From contig CAVPEV010000021.1 of the NCBI GenBank assembly GCA_963703555.1, forward strand, positions 1 to 64,000: a stretch of 64,000 nucleotides of DNA, given 5' to 3'. The notes under the pieces are model-generated. The model was not told the origin of the DNA. It worked only from the letters and a program-made list of their open reading frames with translations, and did no database searches. A program made the position numbers and the translations under genes. This DNA is from CAVPEV01 sp963703555 (GTDB taxonomy: Bacteria > Actinomycetota > Actinomycetes > Actinomycetales > Cellulomonadaceae). Below, piece by piece: positions 34,175-42,718 of this stretch (the stretch's first letter is position 1; each line of letters begins with the position of its first letter).

Positions 34175-34638
34175 TGCGTAGCCGCAGCACGGTCCGGGCG
34201 GCGGCGACGTCGGTGGTGGCGGGTGTGCTCGCGGCGCGACTGCCGACCCTGATGGACCGCTGCGTGGCCGCGCACGGCCCGGTGGCCGACCTGGTCGCCC
34301 GGTGGCAGGCGCTCGGGCTGGGTCCCGACTGCCCGGCCGGGTCGGTCGGTGCGGTCTCCTCGGGTCCTGCCGTCACCCTGGCGCTCGCTGTCCCGCTGGT
34401 TGCGTTGCACGCCGTGCTCGCCGCCTGCGGCTGGCACGTCGCGACGATGGCCGCCCGCGTCCCGAGTGCGCTGCTGGCCGCCCTGCGGCGGGTGCTGCAG
34501 CGCGCGCCCGGTGCCGGTGTCGTCGTCGAGGCTCCCGGGGGCGCCGCGGTGCCCGAGCGGTGGCGCGGCCGTCGACCGGCACGGCTCCTGCCGGCGGCTG
34601 CACACCCGCACCGCGGTCCCCCGCTGCTGCCGGTCTGA
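34171..34638 (+). CDS. Hypothetical membrane-associated protein
   Basis: A 155-residue protein I do not recognise. One clear hydrophobic segment (ALAVPLVALHAVLAACG, about residues 70-88) and a weaker N-terminal one (TSVVAGVLAARLPTL) are visible, and the C-terminus is Arg/Pro-rich. Tandem ATGs at 34171 and 34174 are alternative starts. It lies between the kinase and the DsbA-like gene on the same strand and may share a transcript with the latter (gap 35 nt). Confidence 0.5.
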   Translation: MMRSRSTVRAAATSVVAGVLAARLPTLMDRCVAAHGPVADLVARWQALGLGPDCPAGSVGAVSSGPAVTLALAVPLVALHAVLAACGWHVATMAARVPSALLAALRRVLQRAPGAGVVVEAPGGAAVPERWRGRRPARLLPAAAHPHRGPPLLPV

Positions 34639-34673
34639 GCGTCGTCCGTCCCACCCCGCCCAGCAGGAGAGCC

Positions 34674-35558
34674 ATGCCCACCCAGGAACCCCGACCCACC
34701 AAGGACCAGCGGCGCGAGGCCGCCCGACAGGAGGCCCGCGAGCTGCGGGAGCAGCAGCACCGCCGCGAGCGGCGCAACCGGACCATCGCCATCGGCTCGC
34801 TGATCGTCGCGATCATCGCGCTGGTCGTCATCGTCGTCATCGTCGTCCAGCGCGACAGCGGCTCGTCCGGCCAGCCGGTCGCCTACCCGGGTGACGCGAC
34901 CCTGGCCGACGTCACCGTGCCGGCCGCGGCGGGCGACAACGGCGGCATTCGGGTGGGCGGGGACGGCGCTGCGGGCGCGACCGCCGCCCCGGGCCAGGTG
35001 CTCGTCACGGTGTACCTGGACTACATGTGCCCGATCTGCAACGACTTCGAGAAGATCAACGCGGACGCCCTGGCCACGGCACGGCAGTCCGGCGACGCCG
35101 TGGTGGAGTACCACCCGGTGGCGATCCTGGACCGCTTCTCCCAGGGCACGGACTACTCGACGAGGGCCTCGAACGCGGTGGCGGTGGTCGCCGACCGGGC
35201 CCCCGCGCACTTCCTGGCGGTCAGCGACGCGCTGTTCGCCCACCAGCCGGCCGAGAACTCCACCGGCCTGAGCGACGAGGAGATCGCCTCGCTCGCCCAG
35301 GACGCCGGCGTGCCCGCGGACGTCACCGCCGCGTTCACGCAGACGGACGCCGACGGGTGGCGGCTGTTCGCCAAGTACGTCAAGGCGCTCACCGAGCAGG
35401 CGAACACGGATGTCACCCAGCTGAACGGCGGCCAGGGCTTCGGGACGCCGACGATCCTCGTGGACGGCAAGGTCCTGGACACCGCCACCTACAACTGGCA
35501 GGTCGCCGGCGAGCTGACCCGTGCCATCGCCGACGCGAAGGCGGCCAAGCAGGGCTGA
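34674..35558 (+). CDS. Membrane-anchored DsbA-family thioredoxin-fold protein
   Basis: A 294-residue protein: a charged N-terminal stretch with coiled-coil character (about residues 5-36), one membrane helix (IAIGSLIVAIIALVVIVVIVV, 38-58), then an extracytoplasmic DsbA-like domain. The active-site motif is CPIC (DYMCPICNDFEK), and a cis-Pro loop GFGTPTILVDG follows near the C-terminus. Likely an oxidase or reductase of extracytoplasmic disulfides. The ATG follows AGGAGA. It is the last core gene before the tRNA and island. Confidence 0.85.
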   Translation: MPTQEPRPTKDQRREAARQEARELREQQHRRERRNRTIAIGSLIVAIIALVVIVVIVVQRDSGSSGQPVAYPGDATLADVTVPAAAGDNGGIRVGGDGAAGATAAPGQVLVTVYLDYMCPICNDFEKINADALATARQSGDAVVEYHPVAILDRFSQGTDYSTRASNAVAVVADRAPAHFLAVSDALFAHQPAENSTGLSDEEIASLAQDAGVPADVTAAFTQTDADGWRLFAKYVKALTEQANTDVTQLNGGQGFGTPTILVDGKVLDTATYNWQVAGELTRAIADAKAAKQG

Positions 35559-35615
35559 GCCGCGGGCTGCTCCGCGTGCCCCGGGGTGGTGCCCGGGAGC
35601 GCGCGGGGCGCTCGC

Positions 35616-35621
35616 TACCCT
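35616..35621 (+). promoter_or_regulatory. -10 element of tRNA-Thr
   Basis: TACCCT, 26 nt upstream of the mature tRNA 5' end, with no intervening gene. Confidence 0.4.
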
Positions 35622-35647
35622 GGGGGCGCCGCGGCCGCGCCGCGCAC

Positions 35648-35721
35648 GCCTCCTTAGCTCAGCTGGCCAGAGCACCTGTCTTGTAAACAGGGGGTCGTCG
35701 GTTCGAGTCCGACAGGAGGCT
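35648..35721 (+). tRNA. tRNA-Thr (anticodon TGT)
   Basis: The acceptor arms GCCTCCT and AGGAGGC pair, the D arm contains AGCTCAGCTGG, and the anticodon stem CCTGT/ACAGG closes the loop CTTGTAA, giving anticodon TGT. The T arm has GGTTCGAGTCC. CCA is not encoded after the discriminator T. The island to 53.2 kb begins immediately downstream, as at many tRNA integration sites. Confidence 0.95.
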
Positions 35722-36225
35722 CCCAGCGTGACCTGCATCGTCGTCCCGAACGGGTGAGGGCGCTGTGTCGTCTCCGGCCCCCTGCGTGTGCAGTGCGCCC
35801 ATCGTGAGGACGCTCACCAGCACACCGCCGAGCACCGTGCGACCCACGCCGAGCGCGTTGTCGGCGAGCGGGCTCAGCCGCGACTTCTCGTCCGGGTCCG
35901 TCGTCTGGTCGGCGGCCTGGCGGAGCGCGTCGACGAGCGCGCTGACCGCATCGTCCCCCGACGGGTGGCGAACGGTGCGGAAGTACGCCTCGCCGGACAG
36001 GCCTCGGAAGCGCAGGACCTCTGCCTGCATGGCACCGAAGGCGTCGACCAAGCCACGGCGCTTGAGTGCGGCGCCTGCCAACTGCACTTGCTCGACGGGC
36101 ATGTCCAGCGCGGCACCCACCTCCTCCACGCGCGGCGTTCGGTCGCCAGCGTCGATGCGGCGCGCGACCTCGACGAGCACGGGGAAGTCGCGGGTGGACC
36201 ACACGTCGGGCAACTTCTCGGTCAC
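35659..36225 (-). CDS. Winged-helix-like hypothetical protein running into the tRNA
   Basis: A 188-residue frame. The first 90 residues look like a wHTH (RTPRVEEVGAALDMPVEQVQLAGAALKRRGLVDAFG), followed by a helical region and a hydrophobic segment (TVLGGVLVSVLTMGA). The last 16 or so residues (DSNRRPPVYKTGALAS) are simply the antisense of tRNA-Thr, so the natural C-terminus has probably been replaced at an integration boundary. The start is GTG at 36225. No family recognised with confidence; it resembles genes found beside actinobacterial integrases. Confidence 0.5.
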   Translation of the reverse strand: MTEKLPDVWSTRDFPVLVEVARRIDAGDRTPRVEEVGAALDMPVEQVQLAGAALKRRGLVDAFGAMQAEVLRFRGLSGEAYFRTVRHPSGDDAVSALVDALRQAADQTTDPDEKSRLSPLADNALGVGRTVLGGVLVSVLTMGALHTQGAGDDTAPSPVRDDDAGHAGSLLSDSNRRPPVYKTGALAS

Positions 36226-36279
36226 GTCATCCTTCGTCGCCGTCAGGGTGCTGCGACCGTACCGCCGGGCGGAGGGGCA

Positions 36280-36503
36280 GTGAGCCGGATCGGCGATCTG
36301 ACCCCTGCCGAGGCCCGCGAGCTGCTGCGCGTGGTGCTGCAGGGCGTTGACGTCCGGGCTCGGGACGGCGGGACGCCGGCGTCAGCGCCGAGTACGTGCG
36401 CCGGCTCGCACGGTCGGGGCGAATCCGGCGCCGCAGGGTCGGTCAGGTCTGGCTGGTCGATCCGGACTCGTTGGATTCGGTGTTGAGGAGGTCAGCCGCA
36501 TGA
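36280..36503 (+). pseudogene. Excisionase/MerR-like small DNA-binding gene, frameshifted
   Basis: GTG at 36280 after GGAGGGG opens a frame SRIGDLTPAEARELLRVVLQG...RARDGG. At the GGG run 36370-36372 the frame is lost; adding one G joins it to AGVSAEYVRRLARSGRIRRR and RVGQVWLVDPDSLDSVLRRS, a classic excisionase-type helix-turn-helix. The corrected product is about 74 residues, and its TGA overlaps the next ATG (ATGA). A missing G in sequencing is as likely as a true mutation. Confidence 0.55.
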
Positions 36504-36899
36504 CGACCACGACCATGCCCACTGTCGACGAGCTCGAGCGCACGGCGCAGGACGCTGCCGCCGAGGCCGCCGAGGCGGAGCAGCTCGTCGCCACGCTCGA
36601 GGAGCGAGTGCTCGACGGGGACGACGACGTGCAGCCCGAGCAGATCGAGGCCCAGCGCAGCCTGTCGCGGTTCGCGGGGCTGCGTGCCGAGGCGGCGCAC
36701 CGGAAGGTGCAGCGCGCCCAGGCAGCGCGACAGGCGGCCCTGATCGCGGACCTGGACGCCGCCGTGACGGCGGCAGTGAAGCCCGGCGGGAAGTGCTCAG
36801 CACCGCCGCCAGGTCGACGCGCTCGCCGCTGCCAGCGGCGATCGAGGCGCGGTACGCCGCCCAGGCCGCCGGCGCGACCGTCCAGGACGGGGACGCGTA
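36500..36899 (+). pseudogene. Coiled-coil protein of prophage type, probable frameshift
   Basis: ATG overlaps the stop of the excisionase-like gene. The first 95 residues (TTTTMPTVDELERTAQDAAA onwards) form a strongly helical, Ala/Glu-rich coiled coil. At GGG 36788-36790 one missing G would join it to a frame ending EVLSTAARS...IEARYAAQAAGATVQDGDA and TAG at 36897-36899. Without it the frame runs into Arg/Pro-rich nonsense. No family recognised; neighbours suggest phage origin. Confidence 0.4.
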
Positions 36900-36926
36900 G
36901 GACGGCGCAGCGGCGACCGCCAGCTG

Positions 36927-37142
36927 ATGGGGCGGCTCCGGCTCCCACAGCATCCGTCGCCGCCGACCCTCACCCTGCCCATCGGTGCCCGTACGTACGT
37001 CGTGCAGGCGCCGGCTGGGAAGGTCGGGCTGCGACTGCAGGCGTGCTGGCGTGTGACGCGTGCCCGCCAGGAGGGGTGGGAGCCCGCAGCGGACGACCTG
37101 CACCACCTCGCCAGGCAGCGCCGGCCGCGGGAGTGCCCGTGA
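36927..37142 (+). pseudogene. DUF7426-like phage tail protein fragment
   Basis: A 71-residue frame containing TLTLPIGARTYVVQAPAGKVGLRLQACW, which resembles the start of DUF7426-type tail assembly proteins of actinophages. The remainder degenerates (RQRRPRECP) and stops at the edge of the oppositely oriented secreted-protein gene. The true protein would be longer, so this is a remnant. Confidence 0.4.
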
Positions 37143-37832
37143 TCGCGAAGGTGCCGGTGCTGACGACCTTGCTGGCGGTGCCGCCGTCGAACCGTGCCCC
37201 GGCCAGCTCCACGCTGCCGCTCAGCCAGGTTGGGTTTGCGCTGACCGTGACCGTCCCGTGGACCTTGTCGGCCATGTCGATGCGCTCCGAGACCGACGGA
37301 TCGGTCACGACATTCTGCGCGGCGACCTGCCGCATCGTCGACAGGTTCGTGAGGATGGCCGTGCGGTGCCTCCGCAGGCGCCCGCTGCACGTAGTGGGCA
37401 TCACCGCCGCGCGAGTTGTCGGTGCCGGCATCAGCCAGCGACCAGGTGAACATCGCCACGGCCGCAGTCACCTCCGGGGTCGGCGAACTGGCCCCAGGTG
37501 GTCAGCACGTAGTTGATCTTCGCCAGGCTGTCCGCCGACACCCCGTCGAGCGAGGTGACGGTGTGGGCAGGGCCCGTGTCGCCGAACGGCGACCCGGCTC
37601 CGATGTCGATGCAGTAGACCTGCCGCCCGTCCGTGACGTACGCGCCGACGAAGAACCCCGCGTCCGAGCTGAACCCCGGGCCGAGGGAGGCTGCCGCGGC
37701 GGGCGTCGAGGTCGCGAGGAGTGCGCCGGCCAGGGCGAGCATGGCGGCGACGAGGCCGGACAGCCAGCGCACGGCCCGGGGCGGGCCGCCGCGATGCGGC
37801 AAGGTCGGGAAGGACTGGGTGTCGGGCGTCAC
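37141..37832 (-). pseudogene. Secreted surface protein, thioester-domain-like, two frameshifts
   Basis: GTG at 37832 opens a protein with a signal peptide (WLSGLVAAMLALAGALLATSTPAAAA) followed by FFVGAYVTDGRQVYCIDIGAG and SLAKINYVLTTWGQFADP. At the GGGG run 37476-37479 an extra base shifts into VTAAVAMFTWSLADAG, and near 37365-37375 a second shift gives RTAILTNLSTMRQVAAQNVV and HGTVTVSANPTWLSGSVELAGA. The YC-I-D motif and the WSL-D helix recall Cys-Gln thioester adhesin domains, but the partner Gln is not evident. The C-terminal part and any anchor are missing. Confidence 0.45.
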
Positions 37833-38354
37833 GGAGACCTCCAGGCAGCCGACGCCGTGGGCCGCGGTCAGCGGTTCACGACCCGGTCGCTGCTCATCGG
37901 CGACCGGCCCTGGAAGGTGCGGCTGCCGCCCCGCACCTTCGCGGTAACGGCCGAGGGCGCGCGCTCGGACGAGCCGTCCCCTGCCGGCTCGGGGGCGAAG
38001 CCGTGTCACCCCGCGCGTGTTCGACGAAGCCGCTGGTCGACAGGAAGTGCCGCGTCCGTACATGGCGGAATCCACCGATTCGAACCGGCAGGTCCCGTTT
38101 GGGTTCTCACCTATGGCAGACGATGTGCCCGTCCCGCGGCGCCACGAAAGTTCTCCCATTCGACACATGCGCAGGGCCATCAGCCCGGAGTTGGCTTGTG
38201 GGGTCGGACGACGTGTCTTGAGCTGGTTCGTCGAAACCGGATCGGGGCGCTGAGCCCGATGCTCACGACCGGAATCGCTCAACACCTGCATCTGCGGGTC
38301 GATTGGGATCGACACGACCGGGACGCATGTGCTCGTCGTCAAGGGGGATCAGAG
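37833..38354. other. Intergenic stretch, no gene recognised
   Basis: About 520 nt between divergent secreted-protein genes. Its central part (about 38040-38330) is less GC-rich than the core genome. Short frames exist but lack ribosome sites and recognisable motifs. It presumably holds the promoters of both flanking genes. Confidence 0.5.
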
Positions 38355-38791
38355 ATGAAGAAGTTCCGGACCTTCGCGGTAGCCGGCATCGCCGCAGCAG
38401 CGCTGGCGATCGGCGTGGCAAGCCCCCGGCGGCAGCCGGCAACTACGGCGGTGCAGGGACCGTCCATTTGGCGAACTACAACTTCTACCAGACCAGCTTC
38501 CTGCCGCAGCCGCCCTCGTCGGTGCCCTCGTCGAGCACCATCACGTCGATCAGCTACAGCCTCGACTACACCGCGCCCGGCTTCCGGCCGGGCGTCCTCG
38601 ACGCGAACCTGTGCTCGACGACGACCGACTGCACCCCAATCAACCGCTTCGGCGGCACGACGTCCTACTTCAACGGACGCCCGGCGACCACCTCGCTCCA
38701 GATCCGCGTGCGCTGGTCCAACGTCCTGCTCAGCGGAGCGATCCCCGGCGGCGTGACGGTGACCGACTCCATCACAGTCAACTACAGCTAA
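38355..38791 (+). pseudogene. Small secreted beta-rich protein, frameshift in signal peptide
   Basis: ATG at 38355 starts a signal peptide (MKKFRTFAVAGIAAAALAIG). At the C run 38423-38427 the frame is lost; one added C restores VASPPAAAGNYGGAGTVHLA and a Thr/Ser-rich, beta-type domain ending VTVTDSITVNYS (TAA at 38789). Two Cys (NLCSTTTDCTP) could form a disulfide. Corrected length is about 146 residues. No family recognised. Confidence 0.5.
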
Positions 38792-38801
38792 GGACGTCAC
38801 C

Positions 38802-39221
38802 ATGCAGGTCTCTGCGATTGTCGGTAGCCCATCGGTCATCGGCCAGCGACTGGCCTCGTCCGTGCAGCGCGCCCAGGCGGTCGGTGACGGCCACTCCGGC
38901 TTCCTGACGAGCAGCGACCTGGCGCTGCTCAAGACGGTGACCGGCTGGGACTTCCCTTGGCCGCCGAAGGAGGGCGAGGGAGCGCCGATGGCGGCGTTCG
39001 ACCTTGCGGCGTTCCGCGAGCGACAGATGGCGGCGGGGTCGATCCTGAAGGACCTGACCAGCGCGGACCTCATGAAGCTCAAGAGCACCGGCCAGCTGGA
39101 TGCCGACTTCGCCGACAAGGCCGCCGCCTACCTCGACCACAAGGACACGACTCCCACCGGCGCGATCGTCTCCTCGCCCCGGCTTCCGAGCAGGCCCGAC
39201 GACGACACCCTCTACCTGTAG
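38802..39221 (+). CDS. Hypothetical protein
   Basis: A 139-residue soluble protein beginning 10 nt after the secreted protein, with AAGGACG upstream of its ATG. It is Ala/Asp/Leu-rich and helical (LTSSDLALLKTVTGWDFPWP, then DLTSADLMKLKSTGQLDADFADKAAAYL). No signal peptide or recognised domain. The pairing with the preceding gene and the terminator after it suggest a two-gene unit. Confidence 0.5.
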   Translation: MQVSAIVGSPSVIGQRLASSVQRAQAVGDGHSGFLTSSDLALLKTVTGWDFPWPPKEGEGAPMAAFDLAAFRERQMAAGSILKDLTSADLMKLKSTGQLDADFADKAAAYLDHKDTTPTGAIVSSPRLPSRPDDDTLYL

Positions 39222-39232
39222 ACGGCGCCGAC

Positions 39233-39267
39233 CCCGCTGACAGAGGGCCCGCCCCTCTGTCAGCGGG
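39233..39267 (+). terminator. Terminator hairpin before the IS nest
   Basis: Perfect 14-bp arms CCCGCTGACAGAGG and CCTCTGTCAGCGGG (39233-39246, 39254-39267), with one further pair inside. Confidence 0.7.
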
Positions 39268-39292
39268 TGGCCTAGACAGTGAGGTGGCGATT

Positions 39293-39600
39293 TCAGCCGG
39301 TGAGTGCGTCGCCTGATTCTAAGAGTAGCAGGTCGAGTTTCTCGGCTGGCGTGAGCCAGTTGAGGGTTTCGCGGGGTCGTGTGTTGAGCAGGTAGGCGAC
39401 GTTGTCGAGGTCGGTCCGGGAATGCACCCAGAGGTCGGTGCCCTTGGGAAAGAACTCGCGGAGCAGGCCGTTGGTGTTCTCGTTGGTGGCGTGGCGCCAT
39501 GGTGAGTGCGGGTCGGCGAAGAACACAGGAATGTTGGTGGCGATGGTGCAGTCGGCGTGGCGGGCCATCTGCCGGGCCTGGTCCCACGTCAGGGACCGCG
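39293..39600 (-). mobile_element. IS30-family transposase, C-terminal remnant
   Basis: The frame encodes the end of an IS30 integrase domain: ADPHSPWRHATNENTNGLLREFFPKGTD (with the DDE glutamate region) and NTRPRETLNWLTPAEKL. Only about 100 C-terminal residues remain; upstream sequence (RSLTWDQARQM) stops near 39600, where IS21-type sequence begins. Not functional. Confidence 0.8.
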
Positions 39601-39642
39601 CTGACCACCCCCGAACCCGACCACCCGAAGGAGACCGACCCC

Positions 39643-40490
39643 ATGACCACCACGAGAACCACCCGACCCAGCCCGACCCCGTCGCCGTCGACGACCGCGC
39701 AGGCCAGCCTCTACCAGCAGCTGCGCGCCCACCTGGCGGTCCTCAAGCTCCACGACGCCGCCGAGCAGCTGCCCGCCGTGCTGGACACCGCGATCGCCGA
39801 GGGCCTGTCCGTGACCGCCGCCCTCGAACGGCTCCTCGCGGTCGAGGTCGACGCCACCGAAGCCCGGCGCCTGGCCGGGCGGCTCCGGTTCGCGTCCCTA
39901 CCCACCCCGGCCACCCTGGACGGGTTCGACTACGACGCCGCGCCCGGCGTCGACCGCAACCTCATCAGTGAGCTCGCGACCTGCCGTTACCTGCAGACCG
40001 CCACCAACGTCCTGCTCATCGGACCACCAGGCACCGGCAAGACCACCTCGCCGTCGGCCTGGTCCGCGCCGCAGCCGAGGCCGGGTATCGCACCTACTTC
40101 ACGACCGCGGCGGACCTCGCCGCCCGCTGCCACCGCGCCGCGATCGAGGGACGCTGGGCCACCACCATGCGGTTCTACGCCGGCCCGACCTTGCTCGCGA
40201 TCGACGAGCTGGGCTACCTCGCGTTGCCCGCCGAGGCCGCCGCAGCGATCTTCCAGGTCGTCTCCCAGCGCTACCTCAAGACCTCCATCGTCTTGACCTC
40301 CAACCGGGGCGTCGGAGCGTGGGGAGAGATCCTCGGCGACACCACCGTCGCCGCCGCCATGCTCGACCGGCTCCTGCACCGATCCGTCGTCCTGAACCTC
40401 GACGGCGACTCCTACCGGCTCCGCGCCCACCACGCAGCCAACGACACGCTCCGCAGAACCACCACCGGCACCCGCCAACCCCCAACCTGA
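39643..40490 (+). pseudogene. IS21-family IstB helper ATPase, frameshifted, no istA
   Basis: IstB assists the IstA transposase. The N-terminal region (SLYQQLRAHLAVLKLHDAAEQLP) leads to Walker A LLIGPPGTGKT. At 40043-40044 a C is missing: the next frame continues HLAVGLVRAAAEAGYRTYF, then Walker B LLAIDELGYLALP, and STNRG-like LTSNRGVGAWGEILGD. Corrected length is about 282 residues. The ATG follows GAAGGAG. The istA gene that normally precedes is absent, cut at the IS30 junction near 39600. Confidence 0.8.
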
Positions 40491-40550
40491 CACCGTCACC
40501 AGGTGGGGAAAATCGACGAGCACCCCTGGGGAATTTCAGTGAGCGGCATC

Positions 40551-41420
40551 GTCGATGCCGACGAAGACCGGCCGGGTGGTGTCCAGGCCCCGATCACGCA
40601 GCCCGGTCAGCAGATCGGTCGCCACGCTGGTGTTCTCGGTGGAGCCTTCGGCCAGCCCGAGCGGGTGCTTGACCCCGTCGATGTCGATGCCCAGCGCGAC
40701 CACGCACAGGTGCTCACCGAAGTGCACCCCGTCGATCATCAACGCCACCAGGTCCAGCCCGGACAGGTCGGCGGCGAGCAGCTGGGCCAGCGCGGTCTGG
40801 GTCGCAGCCACGAACCGGCGGCTGACCGCCGACTTGCTCGTTGAACGGGCCGATGCCTCGACCCGCTGCCCGACCGGTTCGAGCCGGAGCGGGTAACGCC
40901 GGGTGGACAGCCCGGCCAGCATCCGACCCATCGCCATCCGACCCAGCACCTCGGTGGAGGAGAACAGCTCGTAGGAGGCCACCGACAACTCGCCGCTGCC
41001 GTCGCCCGCGCGCATCCGCGGCCGGGTCACCGCCACCCGCCGCCCACCCAAGGTGACCGAGCCCGCCTCGGTGCCGTGGCGCACCGCGGCCCATGCCGGG
41101 TCGTGCTTGCCCTTCGGCCCGCACACCGCGGTCACGTCCTCGGCCATCATCGCCGCCATCACCTGCAGGCCAGTGCCCACGGCCAAGGCCAGCAAGCCTT
41201 CCTGCACGTTCTCGGCGATCTCGCTCATCGCCACACTCACCGTCTCCGGCAGCGCGAGCCGCAGCTCTGCGCTCGTCCTCGACGCCCTCGTCTGGTAGTC
41301 CTTGCTCACGGCGGTCCCCTCCTCGGTCGAACTTCTTGGCGGAAGCCGGACACCTACCACGCGGCAGGCACCGAGCCGGGGACCGCCACCTCAACTTCCA
41401 CCAGACCCGGGACAACCTCC
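40551..41420 (-). mobile_element. IS256-family element copy A, truncated
   Basis: Nearly identical to 52070-52939 (constant offset 11,519). It keeps the outer terminal repeat (ending GGGACAACCTCC at 41420) and the transposase start (GTG at 41309), then about 250 codons up to FVGID, where IS21-side sequence takes over. The C-terminal third and inner terminal repeat are lost. It interrupts an IS1595-type gene on its outer side. Confidence 0.9.
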
Positions 41421-41660
41421 CGGTTCCAGACCGCCGATGAAGGTCTCGTCGACCTCGACGACGCCCGACAGTCGCTCCCGGCCCGGGCCGGACCAGCACC
41501 TGGCGCAGCCGGTGCAGCATCGCCCACGCGGTCTGGTACGAGCCGATCTGCAGACTGCGCTGCAAGCCCAGCGCCGAGACCCCGTCCTTGGCCGTCGCGA
41601 ACTCCCAGCATGCCTGCAACCACACCGTCAGCGGCGTACGCGTCTTGCGGGCTGCTCCTG
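41421..41660 (-). mobile_element. IS1595-family transposase fragment
   Basis: The minus strand encodes RTPLTVWLQACWEFATAKDG, VSALGLQRSLQIGSYQTAWAML and HRLRQVLVRPG, then, after removing one base in the run at 41482-41484, RERLSGVVEVDETFIGGLEPG. These are the N-terminal and first DDE-like segments of IS1595/ISXO2 transposases. Both ends are cut: by IS256 copy A at 41420 and by the dehydrogenase region near 41650. Confidence 0.75.
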
Positions 41661-41706
41661 CGGAGACGACCACCACGAAGGCTCGAGGCCCGTCAGATGG
41701 GAAGCC

Positions 41707-42696
41707 TCACGGCGTGACGACCACCTTGCGCGTCGCACCCGCCGCGAACCGGGCAAGCGCCTCCGCATACCCCTCGAGCGGAACGAAGCCTCCGATCGGG
41801 CCCGCGACCTGGACGGCTCCGCTGGCGAGCGCCTGCATGGCCCGGTCGAAGGAGTTCAGCGGGCATACCGATCCGAGGATGCGGATTTCCTCTTCGTACA
41901 CCCGATAGGGGTGCACCAAGACGGTCGTCGTCGTGCGTGCGACGCCGAGCTGCAGGAAGGTCCCGCCGCAAGCCACGCGCCCGAGACCGTCCTCGATCGC
42001 CGGCCCGACGCCGGTGGCGTCGACCACGACGTCCCACCCTCCACCGTCGTCCAGCTCGGCGAGCGTCGAAGCGACCTGCCCCAGGCCGAGCCGCCGCCCG
42101 AGCAACTGCCGGTCCGGGTTCGTGTCGACGATGTCGACGCTCGCGGCACCGCCGTGCGCGGCGAGCTGCATGGCCATCATCCCGATTGCACCCGCCCCGA
42201 TCACGGCCCAGCGGAGCCCCATCGGCGAGCCGACGAGGTCGACGCCGTGCAGGACGCACGACAGCGGCTCGGCCAGTGCGGCGTCGACCTCGCTGAGCCG
42301 CTCCGGGAGCACGACGCACAGCTTCGCCGGCACCGCGACGAGCTGGGCGGCCGCACCCGGACGGGTCACCCCGATCGCGTCGTAGTGCTCGCAGAGGTTC
42401 ACCCGGCCGAGCCGGCAGTAGCGACAACGACCGCACGGGATGTTGGGGTCGGCTGCCACCCGCTGGCCGAGTCGAAGGTGACCGACCTCGGAACCGAGTT
42501 CGACCACGGTCCCCGCGAACTCGTGACCGGGGACGATCGGCAGGGTCGGCGCGTACTCGCCGTCGGCGATCTGCACGTCCGTCCCGCAGATGCCGGCCGC
42601 GGCGACCTGCAGGACGACCTCGTCGGGCCGGGGCACCGGGTCCGGCACGTCCTCGACCCCGAGTTGTCCCTGTCCCGAAACCACCACTGCCTTCAT
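41707..42696 (-). CDS. Zinc-type medium-chain alcohol/polyol dehydrogenase
   Basis: A 329-residue MDR oxidoreductase of the sorbitol/threonine-dehydrogenase type. Catalytic zinc ligands are in GICGTDVQ and PGHEFAG; structural zinc cysteines are in CGRCRYCRLGRVNLC; the NAD-binding motif is VIGAGAIGMMAMQLA. The ATG at 42696 follows GAGGGAACG. Last gene of an SDR-SBP-permease-permease-MDR operon. I infer oxidation of a polyol or hexityl-amine carried in by the transporter; the substrate cannot be read from sequence. Confidence 0.8.
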   Translation of the reverse strand: MKAVVVSGQGQLGVEDVPDPVPRPDEVVLQVAAAGICGTDVQIADGEYAPTLPIVPGHEFAGTVVELGSEVGHLRLGQRVAADPNIPCGRCRYCRLGRVNLCEHYDAIGVTRPGAAAQLVAVPAKLCVVLPERLSEVDAALAEPLSCVLHGVDLVGSPMGLRWAVIGAGAIGMMAMQLAAHGGAASVDIVDTNPDRQLLGRRLGLGQVASTLAELDDGGGWDVVVDATGVGPAIEDGLGRVACGGTFLQLGVARTTTTVLVHPYRVYEEEIRILGSVCPLNSFDRAMQALASGAVQVAGPIGGFVPLEGYAEALARFAAGATRKVVVTP

Positions 42697-42718
42697 CGTT
42701 CCCTCCTCGAGAGATGCG

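Noticed and set aside
35654..36202. Alternative frame across the tRNA-Thr antisense
   Set aside because: Arg-rich shadow of the wHTH-like gene; its end is tRNA antisense.
38017..38253. 78-codon plus-strand frame in the 37.8-38.35 kb gap
   Set aside because: No ribosome site, no motif, and placed where promoters of the divergent genes should lie.
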